Notes under the pieces: generated by a model
Database searches by the model: none
Told to the model about the DNA's origin: nothing
What the model saw: the letters and a program-made list of their open reading frames with translations, nothing else
NCBI RefSeq assembly: GCF_051622035.1
Contig: NC_135366.1
Location: 10,175,001-10,239,000, forward strand
Direction: 5' to 3'
Source of the DNA: Arctopsyche grandis
Taxonomy: Eukaryota; Arthropoda; Insecta; Trichoptera; Hydropsychidae
Length of the DNA stretch: 64,000 bases
Position numbers and translations under genes: made by a program
Shown: positions 46,620 to 58,400 of the stretch, piece after piece
Position numbering within the stretch: the stretch's first letter is position 1
Layout: the number at the start of each line of letters is the position of its first letter

Positions 46620-47336
46620 TTAAAACATTTTTTTCTTCACAGCTGTGAAACGTTCCATATATTCGTTGTAACCATCTAAACTCATAAGTTGTTTGGAATC
46701 GAATAAATTTCCATCCAAACATAGAGTGTGAATCTTCGAGTCTCGCAAGAGTGATGCGTGAATCGCCGTTAGCGGTAAGCAATTTTCTTCCAATCGTAAC
46801 ACCTTTAATTTAGAACATTGTGAAATCTCCTCGGATATGTTGGAGACTTGATTCTGATTCATGTTTAGTTCGGACGCTTGCAGCTGTCGAATTTGCGGTG
46901 GAATGTTTGTAATTTTGTTATGGGATAACTCCAACATGTCTAAATGTTTTAATTTGCACAATTCTAGAGGGAAATCGGTCAACATGTTGTTGTTCAAATA
47001 GATCTGTTTTAAATTAGAAAGATTTTCAGTGGACGGGGGGACATGTTTGATCATATTGAACCCTGCATTCAAACACTCCAATTTTGTTAATTTTCCGACG
47101 GTCTGCGGCAGCCCCTCCAACCGATTTTGACTCACGTTCAGTTGCTTCAGTATTGAAAATTCCCCCAAACACTCGGGAAGCGAATGAAATCTATTTTCAG
47201 ATACGTCCAAATTTCTTATCAGTCCATTGAGATCTTTGACTTCTGGTGGCAATTCTTTTAATTTTTGATTAGAAATTTTCAATAAACCTGTTTTTCCAGC
47301 GGTCTCATAGTGTTGTTTGAGACCGGAATTTCCCAT
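46620..47336 (-). CDS. LRRC57: Leucine-rich repeat-containing protein 57
   Basis: Single-exon frame of 238 aa, close to the 239 aa of the human protein. The chosen start is the ATG at 47336, giving MGNSGLKQHYETAGKTGL. MGNS(G/A)L..H.ETA.KTG is the family N-terminus, and Gly2 fits N-myristoylation; the 17-residue upstream extension (from 47387) would destroy that site. About eight leucine-rich repeats follow (LKELPPEV, FHSLPECL, LEGLPQTV, LTDFPLEL, ITNIPPQI and others). The C-terminus, EGN/DGNLFD..L..LDGYNEYMERFTAVKKK, matches the family signature. The cellular role is poorly known; it is probably a membrane-associated scaffold. It is intronless here and convergent with C3G across the transposon cluster. 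Confidence 0.95.
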   Translation of the reverse strand: MGNSGLKQHYETAGKTGLLKISNQKLKELPPEVKDLNGLIRNLDVSENRFHSLPECLGEFSILKQLNVSQNRLEGLPQTVGKLTKLECLNAGFNMIKHVPPSTENLSNLKQIYLNNNMLTDFPLELCKLKHLDMLELSHNKITNIPPQIRQLQASELNMNQNQVSNISEEISQCSKLKVLRLEENCLPLTAIHASLLRDSKIHTLCLDGNLFDSKQLMSLDGYNEYMERFTAVKKKMF

Positions 47337-47790
47337 ATTTGACCAAAAAACGCACGAATTTAAAAAATAATCCAAAAATGTTGACAAGACGAAATTTATT
47401 TTGACAGCTCAATGTCGAATGACGTTTCCGTTGTGTTGTACTCAATATTTTTTCATGCTTATTTCACTCTAAACACCTTTTTATTCGGCCATTATTGAGA
47501 GTACATAATATATCAATCGTTGCCAAAAAAATCGCGAATATGGAATATCTGACACTCGAGCTTTCGTTTTGATTGATGGAATTTTTGAGTGCCAGATGTT
47601 CCGTGATCGAGATTTCAGTGACATGCGCGAGATCCCTTTTTTCTACTTATTTAGTGATCATTGTCTATTGTTCATACAATTTTCTTGTTAGTATTACGTT
47701 ATTAGTAAGCTCAAATCTTTAAAATTTCGGTATTATTTATTCCCATCTGAATCTAGTTTGTCTCTAATCAGAATTTCTATTTTTATTGTC
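47337..47790. promoter_or_regulatory. LRRC57 upstream region
   Basis: Presumed LRRC57 promoter and 5' leader. No TATA box is evident. Part of 47540-47620 holds an inverted pair around GACACTCGAGC and GAGTGCCAGATG. No other gene. Confidence 0.4.
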
Positions 47791-47855
47791 GAAATATTAT
47801 ATTAACATCTACGCGAAATATTGTACTAACATCTACGCGAAATATTGTACTAACG
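47791..47855. repeat. 24-bp tandem repeat, about 2.8 units
   Basis: Unit GAAATATTGTACTAACATCT plus ACGC, repeated almost exactly; the first unit has two changes. Confidence 0.8.
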
Positions 47856-47931
47856 AGAATGCGAGTGCCAGATATTCTGTATTAACGATTTTTGTGGCAA
47901 TGATTATCGTGCGCGTGATCGCAATTTGCGC

Positions 47932-48531
47932 AATAAAGTCTGTTCATACCTATCCAGCACGACCCGTATCCTGCAGGTGTCATGCAAGTACGGACAGTAT
48001 TCTTTAGTACATTATATATGGACGCGCATGAATGCATAAATGCGCGAATGGAGTATGAATACGTGGGTTTGGTGCAAACGATCGAAAAGCGCCAGACAGA
48101 TTGAACCACAGATTAACTGGATGGCTGCTTTAAACGCAATTCTCGACTTCACGAATGAAAAATTACACATCAGATGACGAGTAACCTTTCGATGTGCACA
48201 GATGCAATTATTAATATGGTAATTATTAAAATTGAGTTGGATCTTTCTGGCGAGTTTTTTCGGAAAAAACTCGGAACTTAAGTATCAGAAGCACAGAACG
48301 TATACAGGGTAGGTATGTCGGGACTTCGGGTAGATTTCGCTTAGTGTAAGTGCGAGCAGTGCGCACGCATAAGGTACACGTGTCGTTAATCTGTGGTTCA
48401 GTCTGTCTGACGCTTTTCGATCGTTTGCACCGCATCGGAATACGTCCATATAATGTACCAAAGAATACTATCCGCACTTGCAGGACACCTGCAGGATACG
48501 GGTCGTGCTGGATAGGTATGAAAAGACCTTA
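47932..48531. repeat. 600-bp inverted-repeat element
   Basis: The left arm (47932-48118) and right arm (48383-48531) are reverse complements over more than 140 bp, around a 264-bp spacer. Shared blocks include TTCATACCTATCCAGCACGA, CCCGTATCCTGCAGGTGTC, TTTGGTACATTATATGGACG and GGTGCAAACGATCGAAAAGC. The left arm has about 35 extra bases. The GTCCATATAATGTACCAAAG block links it to 18600-18788 and 43341-43803. No target duplication was found. Confidence 0.75.
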
Positions 48532-48583
48532 CATAATCCGTTTACCGAAAATAATAATATAAAAAACGAATATTCAATAGAGT

Positions 48584-49210
48584 TGTAGGAATATAACACA
48601 AAGTGTGCCATTTCTAAGCAAAAACAGTGATCCCATATATCCTGTACAATCACGCAGAACTCGAGAGCAACCACCCCTTCGACCATTCCAGAAGAAAGAG
48701 TTCATCGTTCGATCATAAACAAACAATGATCTCACCAGGCCACTGCGACACATATCCTGAAAATCGTTTACTCGTGGCAATCATTTACACGTGTTCGCAT
48801 TCATGTGTGGCGCTTGAACCTATAAAACACGCGCCTCGAAAATAGGTCGACACGTGCTTCGCATACACGTGTCTTGGAAACAAAGGAAGCGTATGACCCC
48901 ATTCTCTTACGGACATCGTCCTGGCTTTGACCCCAAAGCTATAAAACTCTCGCCCTGAGAACACGTGCCCTGGAGAACAAAGAGATCTTTTGTACACGCC
49001 ACGCTTAGAACTTCCATATATAAACCCGCACAGCAGACGCAGCAGCAGTCCAGTCCAGACTTTTCCCTGAAGCAGGCAACTAGCCCACTTCCCCGTGAAA
49101 TTTTCTGTACTTACCATAAATTGTATTCTGGAGAAAATAAATATACTCTGTTAACTACAGCGAGTTTCCGTAGGCCGGGTTTCGGTCACAACATAACCTC
49201 TCGACCTACA
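48584..49210 (+). mobile_element. Solo LTR (Gypsy-like), upstream of sws
   Basis: 627 bp from TGTAGG to CCTACA, a perfect 6-bp terminal inverted repeat with TG..CA ends. It is flanked by exact GAGT at 48580-48583 and 49211-49214, the 4-bp duplication usual for Gypsy-type integration. It has two TATAAAA-like boxes, a TATATAAA at 49017, AATAAA near 49136, and four CACGTG boxes at 48788, 48851, 48866 and 48962. No internal region or second LTR is present. Confidence 0.85.
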
Positions 49211-49214
49211 GAGT

Positions 49215-49422
49215 AATTTATAATGAATACTTTCAAGCTATGCGCACATATTGAACCGAAATAAAAAATAAATAAATAAACAAACGAATATGTACGATGC
49301 TGGCTGAAAAGGCAGAAGTTGTGGCGTTTGGATGTGACGAAAAACATCAGAGCCTGTAACGACAGAAGGCAGCTGGTCGTTGCCGGCGCAGGGAGTTGGC
49401 AGGGGCGTGCTCGCATCGGCGC
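49215..49422 (+). promoter_or_regulatory. sws: sws 5' leader and likely promoter
   Basis: GC content rises sharply from 49.3 kb to a GC-rich island ending at the first donor (49546), the strongest in the window. An upstream ORF (ATG at 49297, 20 codons, stop at 49359) precedes the presumed start. The solo LTR ends 213 bp before the start codon. Confidence 0.45.
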
Positions 49423-52400
49423 ATGGAGGCGCTGCAGTGGGTGGCCGCTCGCGTCGCCGGGGGCGGAGCGCCCACTTCGCCCGCGCCCCCCTCCCTCTCT
49501 CTCTCCCTCTCCCCCGCCATCCTCTCGCCGTTCCTCACCGATCAGGTGCGCACTTGCATTATTACTTGTATACAAAATACTCTTGTACAATATTTACTTG
49601 ATTCACACACTCCACACTCCACACTCCACACTCCACATCAAAACACTCGCTGTCACTACACTACCATTTCAGCGGCCAACATTCGCGCCAAACTCTTGCA
49701 AAACAACAACAACGAGACCTTCGACTCGGACGATCGCACGCTCTCCCATCAAACGAGCATTCGTTAACGATCGCTCGTTATTTCCAACAAGACGACACTT
49801 ATTTTTCTCCTCCTACAATATACGTATCTATACGTAAATATACATACAACTCATTGTGTGTGCGACTTGCAAATGATCCCACCTCGCTTTGTGACAAATC
49901 TTTCTTTGTTCGAACTTGCCCTATCGCCATGTCGCATTTCAAACTTTGGATCAGATAAATCGCAACATTTTCGATTAAAGACTCTCGCACGTGCCACTCC
50001 AGGTTCACAATGTTGCAATCGATAATTCGGTGTTTGTTCGCCAGAGTGTGTTCAAATGCGAAATCGTCGTTTTTGCACAATACCTATATATATATATATA
50101 CATGTAGGTATATATGTACGTAAACACCATTGTATATTATACATATATTGCCTTCGAATGAGATTCATACGCGAATGTCAAAATACGACGACAATGGATT
50201 AGGATTTGGCACGATTGTAATTAATGCGTATAATATTCGTGTAAATTTTATAATCGCCTTATCGCACGGTTTTTCAACTTATGAAATCGTTCGTAATTAT
50301 CGCTTTTTACTTATTATTTATGACGTTGGAAAGAATCTTCCAATGATGACGACAACTACATACATATGTATGCACTGGCTTATCGTTTGAACTAATTTCG
50401 ATAATATGTAGTGTCATTAGTGAAGATTGGGAAAAACCAGTGATTGGGCTGTTGCACAAAATCGATTATTTCAGAGCAGAGGTTCGGAACCAGTTGAAGT
50501 TTTGATATACGGCAGGTGGTGTTGTTCCTATCTTATCAGATGTTAGACAACAGATTTTTTTTCGAATAGAATGTCACAGAACTTGACGACTGGTATATTC
50601 TTGAAGATTCGTTTGCCAACAATTTTTGCTTATATCACAAGTTTACTTGTACATATATATATATTTGTTTGGATTAATTTATTCAGTGTTGTGGTGAATT
50701 CTTTATTGGACGAATTGGATGTAGTTTTTTAAAGGACAAATGAATGAATTCGTAATGCACAGGCTCTCAACCCATGGGTCGCACAACCCTCTAAAGGTTG
50801 CTAACTATTACATATACTAAACTAGTGTTGTGCCCGATGAAATATCATCGCATATTAAGCTATTAATTTAAAAAAATTAAAAGAAATGTGTCGGTCCTGT
50901 GCTCGATCCGTACGCGGTCGTATTTTTTCAAATATCTTTTATGTAAATATATTTAATTGTTTAATTTGAAAAAAAATCGTAAAAACTACCTACATATAAA
51001 CAATATAAAACACCAATGGAATAATTAATTAATTAAATAAATTTTCAATAGATGGCGCTAAATGCTCATTGACTTATTGTCCTGGAGGAAACATTGGTAG
51101 CAAACTGTATATATAGAAGTTTTTTGTTGATCTGTTATTATGTTCGTATATTCGTACGTTTTGTTGACAGTGTTTTTACATATGTACATATGTCGAATCG
51201 AAACGACTATTATAGCGCTATTGTACATACATATATGTATATGACTAGTGTTTTAACCCGGCTTCGCTCGGTATTTTTAAAATAAACCGTGTAAACATGG
51301 CATTAACAGTAAACATGGCAGTAAACATTTTATTAAATTCATTTGAATAGTTTTATTTTATTTAAATTTATTCGAATATTCATTTGTTTTTCTACGAACC
51401 AGCAATAGTTACATACAAAGTCTCTTTCGAAATTATATGTATATTAGATTATACTGTGACGTAGAGATAGAGGTGAGTGGCGTTCGTGGACCGATTGTTT
51501 ACTAGCGTTAATCACCTGTTCTCGCGTTCGCGCCAAAATGGCCTCGACGTATAGAGGAGTCATGTATAACGGCCAATAGGATCGCGCGACTTATCGACCA
51601 TTAGGATCTCGCGAATATCTGTATATCTGTATACGGAAAGCGCACGATGAGTATAAATATTGGGCGCTCTCGAACTGTAGAGCATTCGTATCTACAGTTC
51701 GAGACCAATAAAGAACTTCTACAACACTAGCTGCGTCATTCTCTCCGATCCTGGAAACCCCTCTTTACTTTCACGCAACAATACGTTTAAAATGTATTAA
51801 AAATCAAAATATATTTTTAATCGTTGCCTAGAAAAACTTGAAAGCTTACTTAATAATAAAAAAAATATGAAAAAGGTAAATACTAGGAATAATCTTAAAT
51901 CCCTCAATTTATTTGAACTTACAGAAGAAGTGGCACCGACACAAAGCTCATTGTTTGCCAAATTATAAATTGCTAAATCAATTCCATCTATTAGGTCTGA
52001 TACGTCTACACAAGACGACCAACATCGGATTTTTGTCAAAAAAATACTATTTTTCGTTTGAATATTTTACTAAATTTTACTAAAATTTAGTAAAATATAA
52101 AATTAGTTTGAATATTTTACTAAAATATATAGAACATTTTTAAAATATAAATATGTGTGTGTGTGTAAACGGTTATTTCCGTTTAACGGTAATCCAGTAC
52201 ATTTTTACCTATTACTGGTTTACCGGTAAATTGCTAGATTTTTCAATATCTAAAATAGACTTTTTTGTACAAAATATATTTAACCAAATGCTAATAAACA
52301 TTATTTGTTATGTACTTAGGATATATTGAAAAAAAAAAATGAGTGGTAAAAAAGTACTTTTAAATTAATTCGACGCTTAAGAACTCAAATATATCATAAT

Positions 52401-55400
52401 AACAGGGAAGAAAACATAATGTGTTCAGATTATCATTTAATAGTTGGGATCTAATTTTTGTACAAAATGACCCAGCTGTTGAGAAGGCTCTTTCTGATTC
52501 AACACTTGTTGGTTGAATTATCATTAGATAACCAAAATTGTCACTTTTTCTTTTTTATTGTAATACAGTCATTTCCTTTCTCATACTTTTTTTCGTTTCT
52601 TTATTTTTTTTGTTCTGGTGAGGTTCTTTTCCAGCTAACTGAAGCCTTTTTATTTTACTAATTACACAAATTCAGTCGTAGATGAAACGACTCTGTAGAT
52701 ATAGCCTGGGTCGTACCACAGTGTTGCCAGAAAATAAAATAATAGAAAGAATATAATAAAACGCAGCGAATATGCTTTATTTATTTTATTTTATTAAAAG
52801 TAATAAATTACCGAGTTATTAAAGGGCGAAAATACACTGGGTAGTATGGGACGTCATGTGTCCTTAGCTTCCCGCTGTGACCATAGACAGTGGGTGTTCC
52901 ATTAACCGAATTCGGGAATACGTGCACGTACAGAATGCATATGTTTGGGAGGTCGCACGTGTATGCATATCCATATGCAACCGACAAGTTTCTCCTACAT
53001 TTATTCAAATATGGGATTCATTGCTGTCGATCACTGTCAAGCATGGATAAAATATCACCGAAAACACTCTAGGGGGTGATTTTTGAGACTGTGTACCATG
53101 TATATGGGCTAGGGGTGCAGCGTTTTTTTTTTTCAAAGTATCTAAATACACTTTTCACGTCCCACTCGGTGTGTTTTCCCCCCCAACGTTCTCCTTGGTT
53201 AATACCAACTGAATTTTATACTCAATCGTAAACTTCCCATAAATAGATTTCGCAAGAAATCAAATGCTTTTCCGTTCTTGCTGCAACGTTCCTGTGTTCG
53301 ACTTTATTCGTAACACGAACACCCGTATACATTGCACAGGTTTTAACTATTTAATTAAATCCTTGGATGAAATGTAAGATGAGAAATATTTTCGCCGAAA
53401 GATTTCATATATTTGTATTTTTTTAATTTATACTATGAAGCCTAACAGGTAACCCCAACGCGCTTCCTGGCCAGAAACATTGTACATTTGATACAAATAT
53501 TATTAGTATACAAAGTACATAAATATATATCAATTAATATCCACAGAGACATCTATGGTCAAATTTGTAAATTTGCAGCCTTTCATACAATTCTGCGAAA
53601 TTCGAGATTATTAAAAACCCGAGATTTTGCGAGAAAATGGATAAGGTTGCCAATTTGTTAGAACTGTTTCAATGAAAAGCAGATAAATTGGCAAACTCTG
53701 ATAGGAAACGTCGACCTGGAGTCACAAATCCAAGGTTTGACCAGCAGAAGCCAGTTTGATTTGAGCCCGTGACCACTCTGTTCAAAGCATTTTATGTTAA
53801 CCACTGGTCTATTCTACATGTCTTTCGATTCCGAAAGTAATGCTTATACCAGAAAATATTGTCAACCCCTGACGCAGACTGTGCCATCGCACAATTATGG
53901 AGTTCATCTCAATCGTCTAATTACTTATCATCTGCACTCAGTGCGGTTTTAAAAAAAAATAGGCTAAATATGCATTATACATTATGTTTTCTGAACACAT
54001 GTGTGTGTTTGTATATTTAGAAATGGTAAACATAATGCGGCAATGTTACCAAGGTGAGCGTGTTTGGTGTTAGGTTTAGTCTTCAACATGCTACCCATGT
54101 TATCGTTACATCTCAATTATGCTATTCGATTTACACAATTTATTCAAAATATGATTAATGTCTAATCAATATTTGAGGTTACACTTTGCAACCAATCAAC
54201 TCATATTACCAAACAGAAATAGAAATTGATTCGCATTGATACGGTAGCTGAACGGAAATATTATACTTTTTTTTTATTATGCTTTTAAATTACATACACA
54301 AATGCTTGCAAAACTTTGAGCTTTGTACTAAAAAATGTGATAAATACAACTTTGTACATCTTTTGTTTTATAACTATTTACGCATTCAAATATTGCAAAT
54401 GTTTATTTTTGTTTTTGTTTTACATTGAAAACATTTGAACATTTTTTTCATATTGGAGTATGATTTACATAATGTATGGACGTTTTTTTTACAATTTGAA
54501 TCGGCAAAAATTAATCTTTGTTTACAGGAAATGATTTAGTGATTGATGATTATTGGAATTTACGTATTATTTTCTTTTTTTGACTGAGATACGTTGAGCT
54601 ATCGCGAATTCCAAATTCAGCACTTGAAAACCCCAGCGGAACAGCTGATTCGAGTAAACAAAGTCCTATTTTGATAAGCCGCTTGCTCTAAAATCGTTAC
54701 GCACTAGATAAACGTACGCATGGCACACTTGAATCACAATTTCGCACTTGCGCAACATAAACCAGATTCTCACACTTGTTTACTAAGGCAATTACATGTC
54801 ACATCTAACGGAAAAACGATGCCCTGTACTATGTAGGAAACTGTGGCAAAGATGAATGAATGTCCTTGCGTTTTTATTATTTTTAGATAGTTACACATTT
54901 AGCTTCGCGTGTATATGTATAATACGTCTTTCCGCATTTCAATCAATTATGTAGTTGCATCTATTTAAATCATGAGTTCAATTTAAATAAATATAATTTT
55001 ATTACTACATATGTACATGTTATGATATGTCATAACAAAAAAAATGTTTATGATTGTTTTGTAATTGTGACTTTGTATTATTTTCATAATTTGAATGTTG
55101 ACTCGTGAAAGGATGAAGATACACATTATAAATACACTGTTATGTGTACATCAAAGATATTACATCAGTGGTTCTGTAATTTGAATAGTCTGTGGACCCT
55201 ACATTTCATAAAATTTCGGAAACCTTATATGTACAGTTCACTATAAATATGTACTATGAAAAATGATTTTTACTTTATCTATGTACGTAGTAACAATAGA
55301 TGAAATTTTGTGATCATGCGAAAATTCGAACTCGAGATTTTGACTGATTCGAACACAGAATCGATCACTGATCACGTTTTCATGATCTAGAAAAAATGTG

Positions 55401-58400
55401 TGTGTGTGTGTGTCGTGTGTATTTTGGGGATTTTTTGAACACCATTACTCCTATCGAACTGAAACTTAGTATCGGTTACTGAAATTCTTATCGATACGAG
55501 GTAAATTTTTAAGTTGACCGGAAATGGTACCTCCCCTTATACATAGGTGTCCTCTTTTTTTTAAAGTTTTTTAATTCAATTATCTCCCAAACCGCCAACC
55601 GAATCAGACTGAAATTTTTTTACATGTAATAGAAATTATAAATTTTACACCCTAATATTTTTATTATAAGACAAGTTCGTTATAATAAATTCGTACACAA
55701 TCAATTAATTAATATACATCAATATAAAATGAAGCATAAATTGTAAAAAGTCTCATAAAAAATGTAGATACATTACATTGTTACAGTCTAGGTGTACATT
55801 TCGTGTATTCATGAACATACTATTTTGTTCATAAAAGAACCAATCTGTTCATTAACAAACAAACTATGAGGCTTAATTATAAGTATTCACAATCGATTAT
55901 CCCATTTTCCACTATCTGGGTTGTAATATTTAATAATTTGTATATAAAATTATTATTTTGAATAAAAAATACCAATAATTTTATTTTACTACCGCCATCT
56001 ATGTTTAAAACTAATAAAAAAACGGTGGATAAACGTCAACAACTATCTCGCCGGGCAGATTTCAAACGCGTCTTACACGATATTTTTGCACCATCGTAAT
56101 GGCGGAGGATCCATTTACTTATATTGATGACCAAAATGAGCAATATGGCAAAGTATGAAAACGATCGGATAAGAGGCAAACTTTTTCCTTGAAGTAAAAC
56201 GTAAAGGAGGTATGTAAAAAATCAGCAGAAATGGGAATTATAGCAACGTTCTATTATGGTTTCCATAGGATTTTGACAGTTAAAAGTTTCTTGCGATACC
56301 CGATAGGAACAGTGGTGTTAGTGGAACAACGGGTTTCCAAATTATTTTTCAAAAAAATATTTTGAAAATATATACAATATATACATTTTTTTTTCGTCCA
56401 AGTCACTATTACACGAAAGTTTATTAAATTTTTAAATAACGGGTTTTCGAAAACTTGGTTTTTAACAATGGGTTTCCGGAAACCCATGGAAACCATTAGG
56501 GTGACACCACTGGATAGGAGTCTATTTGACTGTTAACACTTATACTAAAGAAAATAGTTCATGTATGGACAAACTAGTGTGTTCATGAAGGAACCAGAAT
56601 GGACACTTGGACTGTAACATATGTATACAGTCGGTGACCGTCACGAAAAGTCGAAAAATCGAAAATTTTCGTTTACCATGAATATATATGAAAAGCGGGT
56701 AGTATATATATCAGTGGCGTGCGGTAAAACTTTCTCCCCCCGTGGTACAGCCTCACTTAATTTGCGCGAGCAGGATACAAGGGGAACAGGCTTTTCCTCC
56801 CGTATCCTGCCCGCGCACATTAAGCAAGGCTGTACGACAAATAGAGAGAGAATTTCACCGCATGCCACTGATATATATTATATATACATACATACATAGT
56901 ACCGTTTACCATGCATACATTCTTTTAGATCTTTCGACTTGAGATCTTTGCTTTTTCGATCTTTCGATGTAGACCCATTATATTTTACCGGAAGGTCTGC
57001 TTAAGCAAGTCTGTGGTTGAACACGCTTTTGTTCATTTTTATCTTCAGGTTAATTTAATTTTAGACAAATTTGTATTATCTGTTTTATTGAAGCGAAATT
57101 TGTTGTGTCACATGCAGCTTAATGAGATTAACTTTCTTAAGACTGACAAATATTATATATGGCATCAATAACATCTTTGCTAAAGATAAAGAGAGATGAT
57201 AAATAAAAATTTGCTATAGTACAATAGATCCCCTACAATTGTTTCACTGATCCCCTTTTAAGAATTGCTTTATATACATACAATAACTGATTTTTTTTAT
57301 TTTCAGATACTATGGTTCATTATTGGCGGCCTAGTTTGCGCTTTAATTATCTTACTATCCCTATTTTATAAGAAAGTTAGGAAAAAAGGTGAGTCCGTAG
57401 CCTTTTTTTGTTATTATTTGCTATTGATTATCAAGTTTAACCCGACTGTATTTTGTGCTCATAGATGTAGTACAAGCTGAAGGAATATCAATGACACACA
57501 CGGGAGATGGATCCCGCCCTCGCTTTCGTAAACGGGATAAAATGCTATTTTATGGTCGTCGTATGCTCCGCAAAGTCAAATCGATCTCAGGTGCCGGGCA
57601 AGGAAGGAAAAGACGCGCCGTTATGCGATTCGCAAGAAGACTGCTACAACTCAAAAAAGAGCAAGCACCAACACAGCTTAAGGTCATTGTTTATATATGT
57701 GGTTTATCTTAAGCTAATATTGTTTTGTCAATTACAAACGATTATGAACTTGATCATTATATAGACATATATGTAGTTTGTAACTAAGTATACATTTATT
57801 TTGATTTTAGGTTCTTGAACCTCCAGCTGAATATCTGGAAGAAGATATATCTAATGATGAGCGAATGCCATCCGATGCCCTCTACATGCTTCATTCTATT
57901 AGGGTTTTCGGACACTTTGAGAAACCAGTTTTCTTAAAGCTGTGTAAACACACTGAGATTCTCAACGTGCTTGCTGGAAGTTTTCTTTTCAAAATAGGTA
58001 ATATATTATTGCTTCTGCATGTAAAAAAAGCATTCCCAAGTTTTACATTTTTTTTATTATTATTATTAGGTGATGCTGATGAAAATGTATATGTGGTGCA
58101 AAGTGGAAGAATAAATGTTTTCATAACATCATCAGAAGGTACAGCACTGTCATTAAAAATTGTTCGTGCTGGAGAGAGTGTCACATCTTTACTTAGTTTT
58201 ACTGATGTTTTAACGGTATGTATATATATTTTATTTTTATCAATCGTCATTTGATTTTCCTTCAATTGGCAACGAATATCTTGATATATGATTTCAGGGC
58301 CATCCTCATCCATATAAAACTGTAAGTGCCAAAGCGATGGAAGATTCTCAAGTCATTCGACTTCCAATGGCAGCATTTCAAGAAGTGTTTCATGAATATC

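Larger units (their letters stand above)
49546..57306. other. sws: sws intron 1 (7.8 kb), unassigned parts
   Basis: Apart from the elements listed separately, this is AT-rich DNA with (CCACACT)n near 49603-49640, TA runs and fragments such as CAGAGGTTCGGAACC (50476) and CAGTGGTTCTGTAA (55166) that look like unpaired hAT ends. The stretch at 55380-55660 has a GT run and CAACCGAATCAGACTGAAAT, common in old transposon tails. No internal exon was found. Confidence 0.55.

Noticed and set aside
49319..49837. 172-codon frame and overlapping frames on both strands around the sws first exon
   Set aside because: They are open because the DNA is GC-rich. Only the frame from 49423 ends at a donor in the phase required by the next sws exon.
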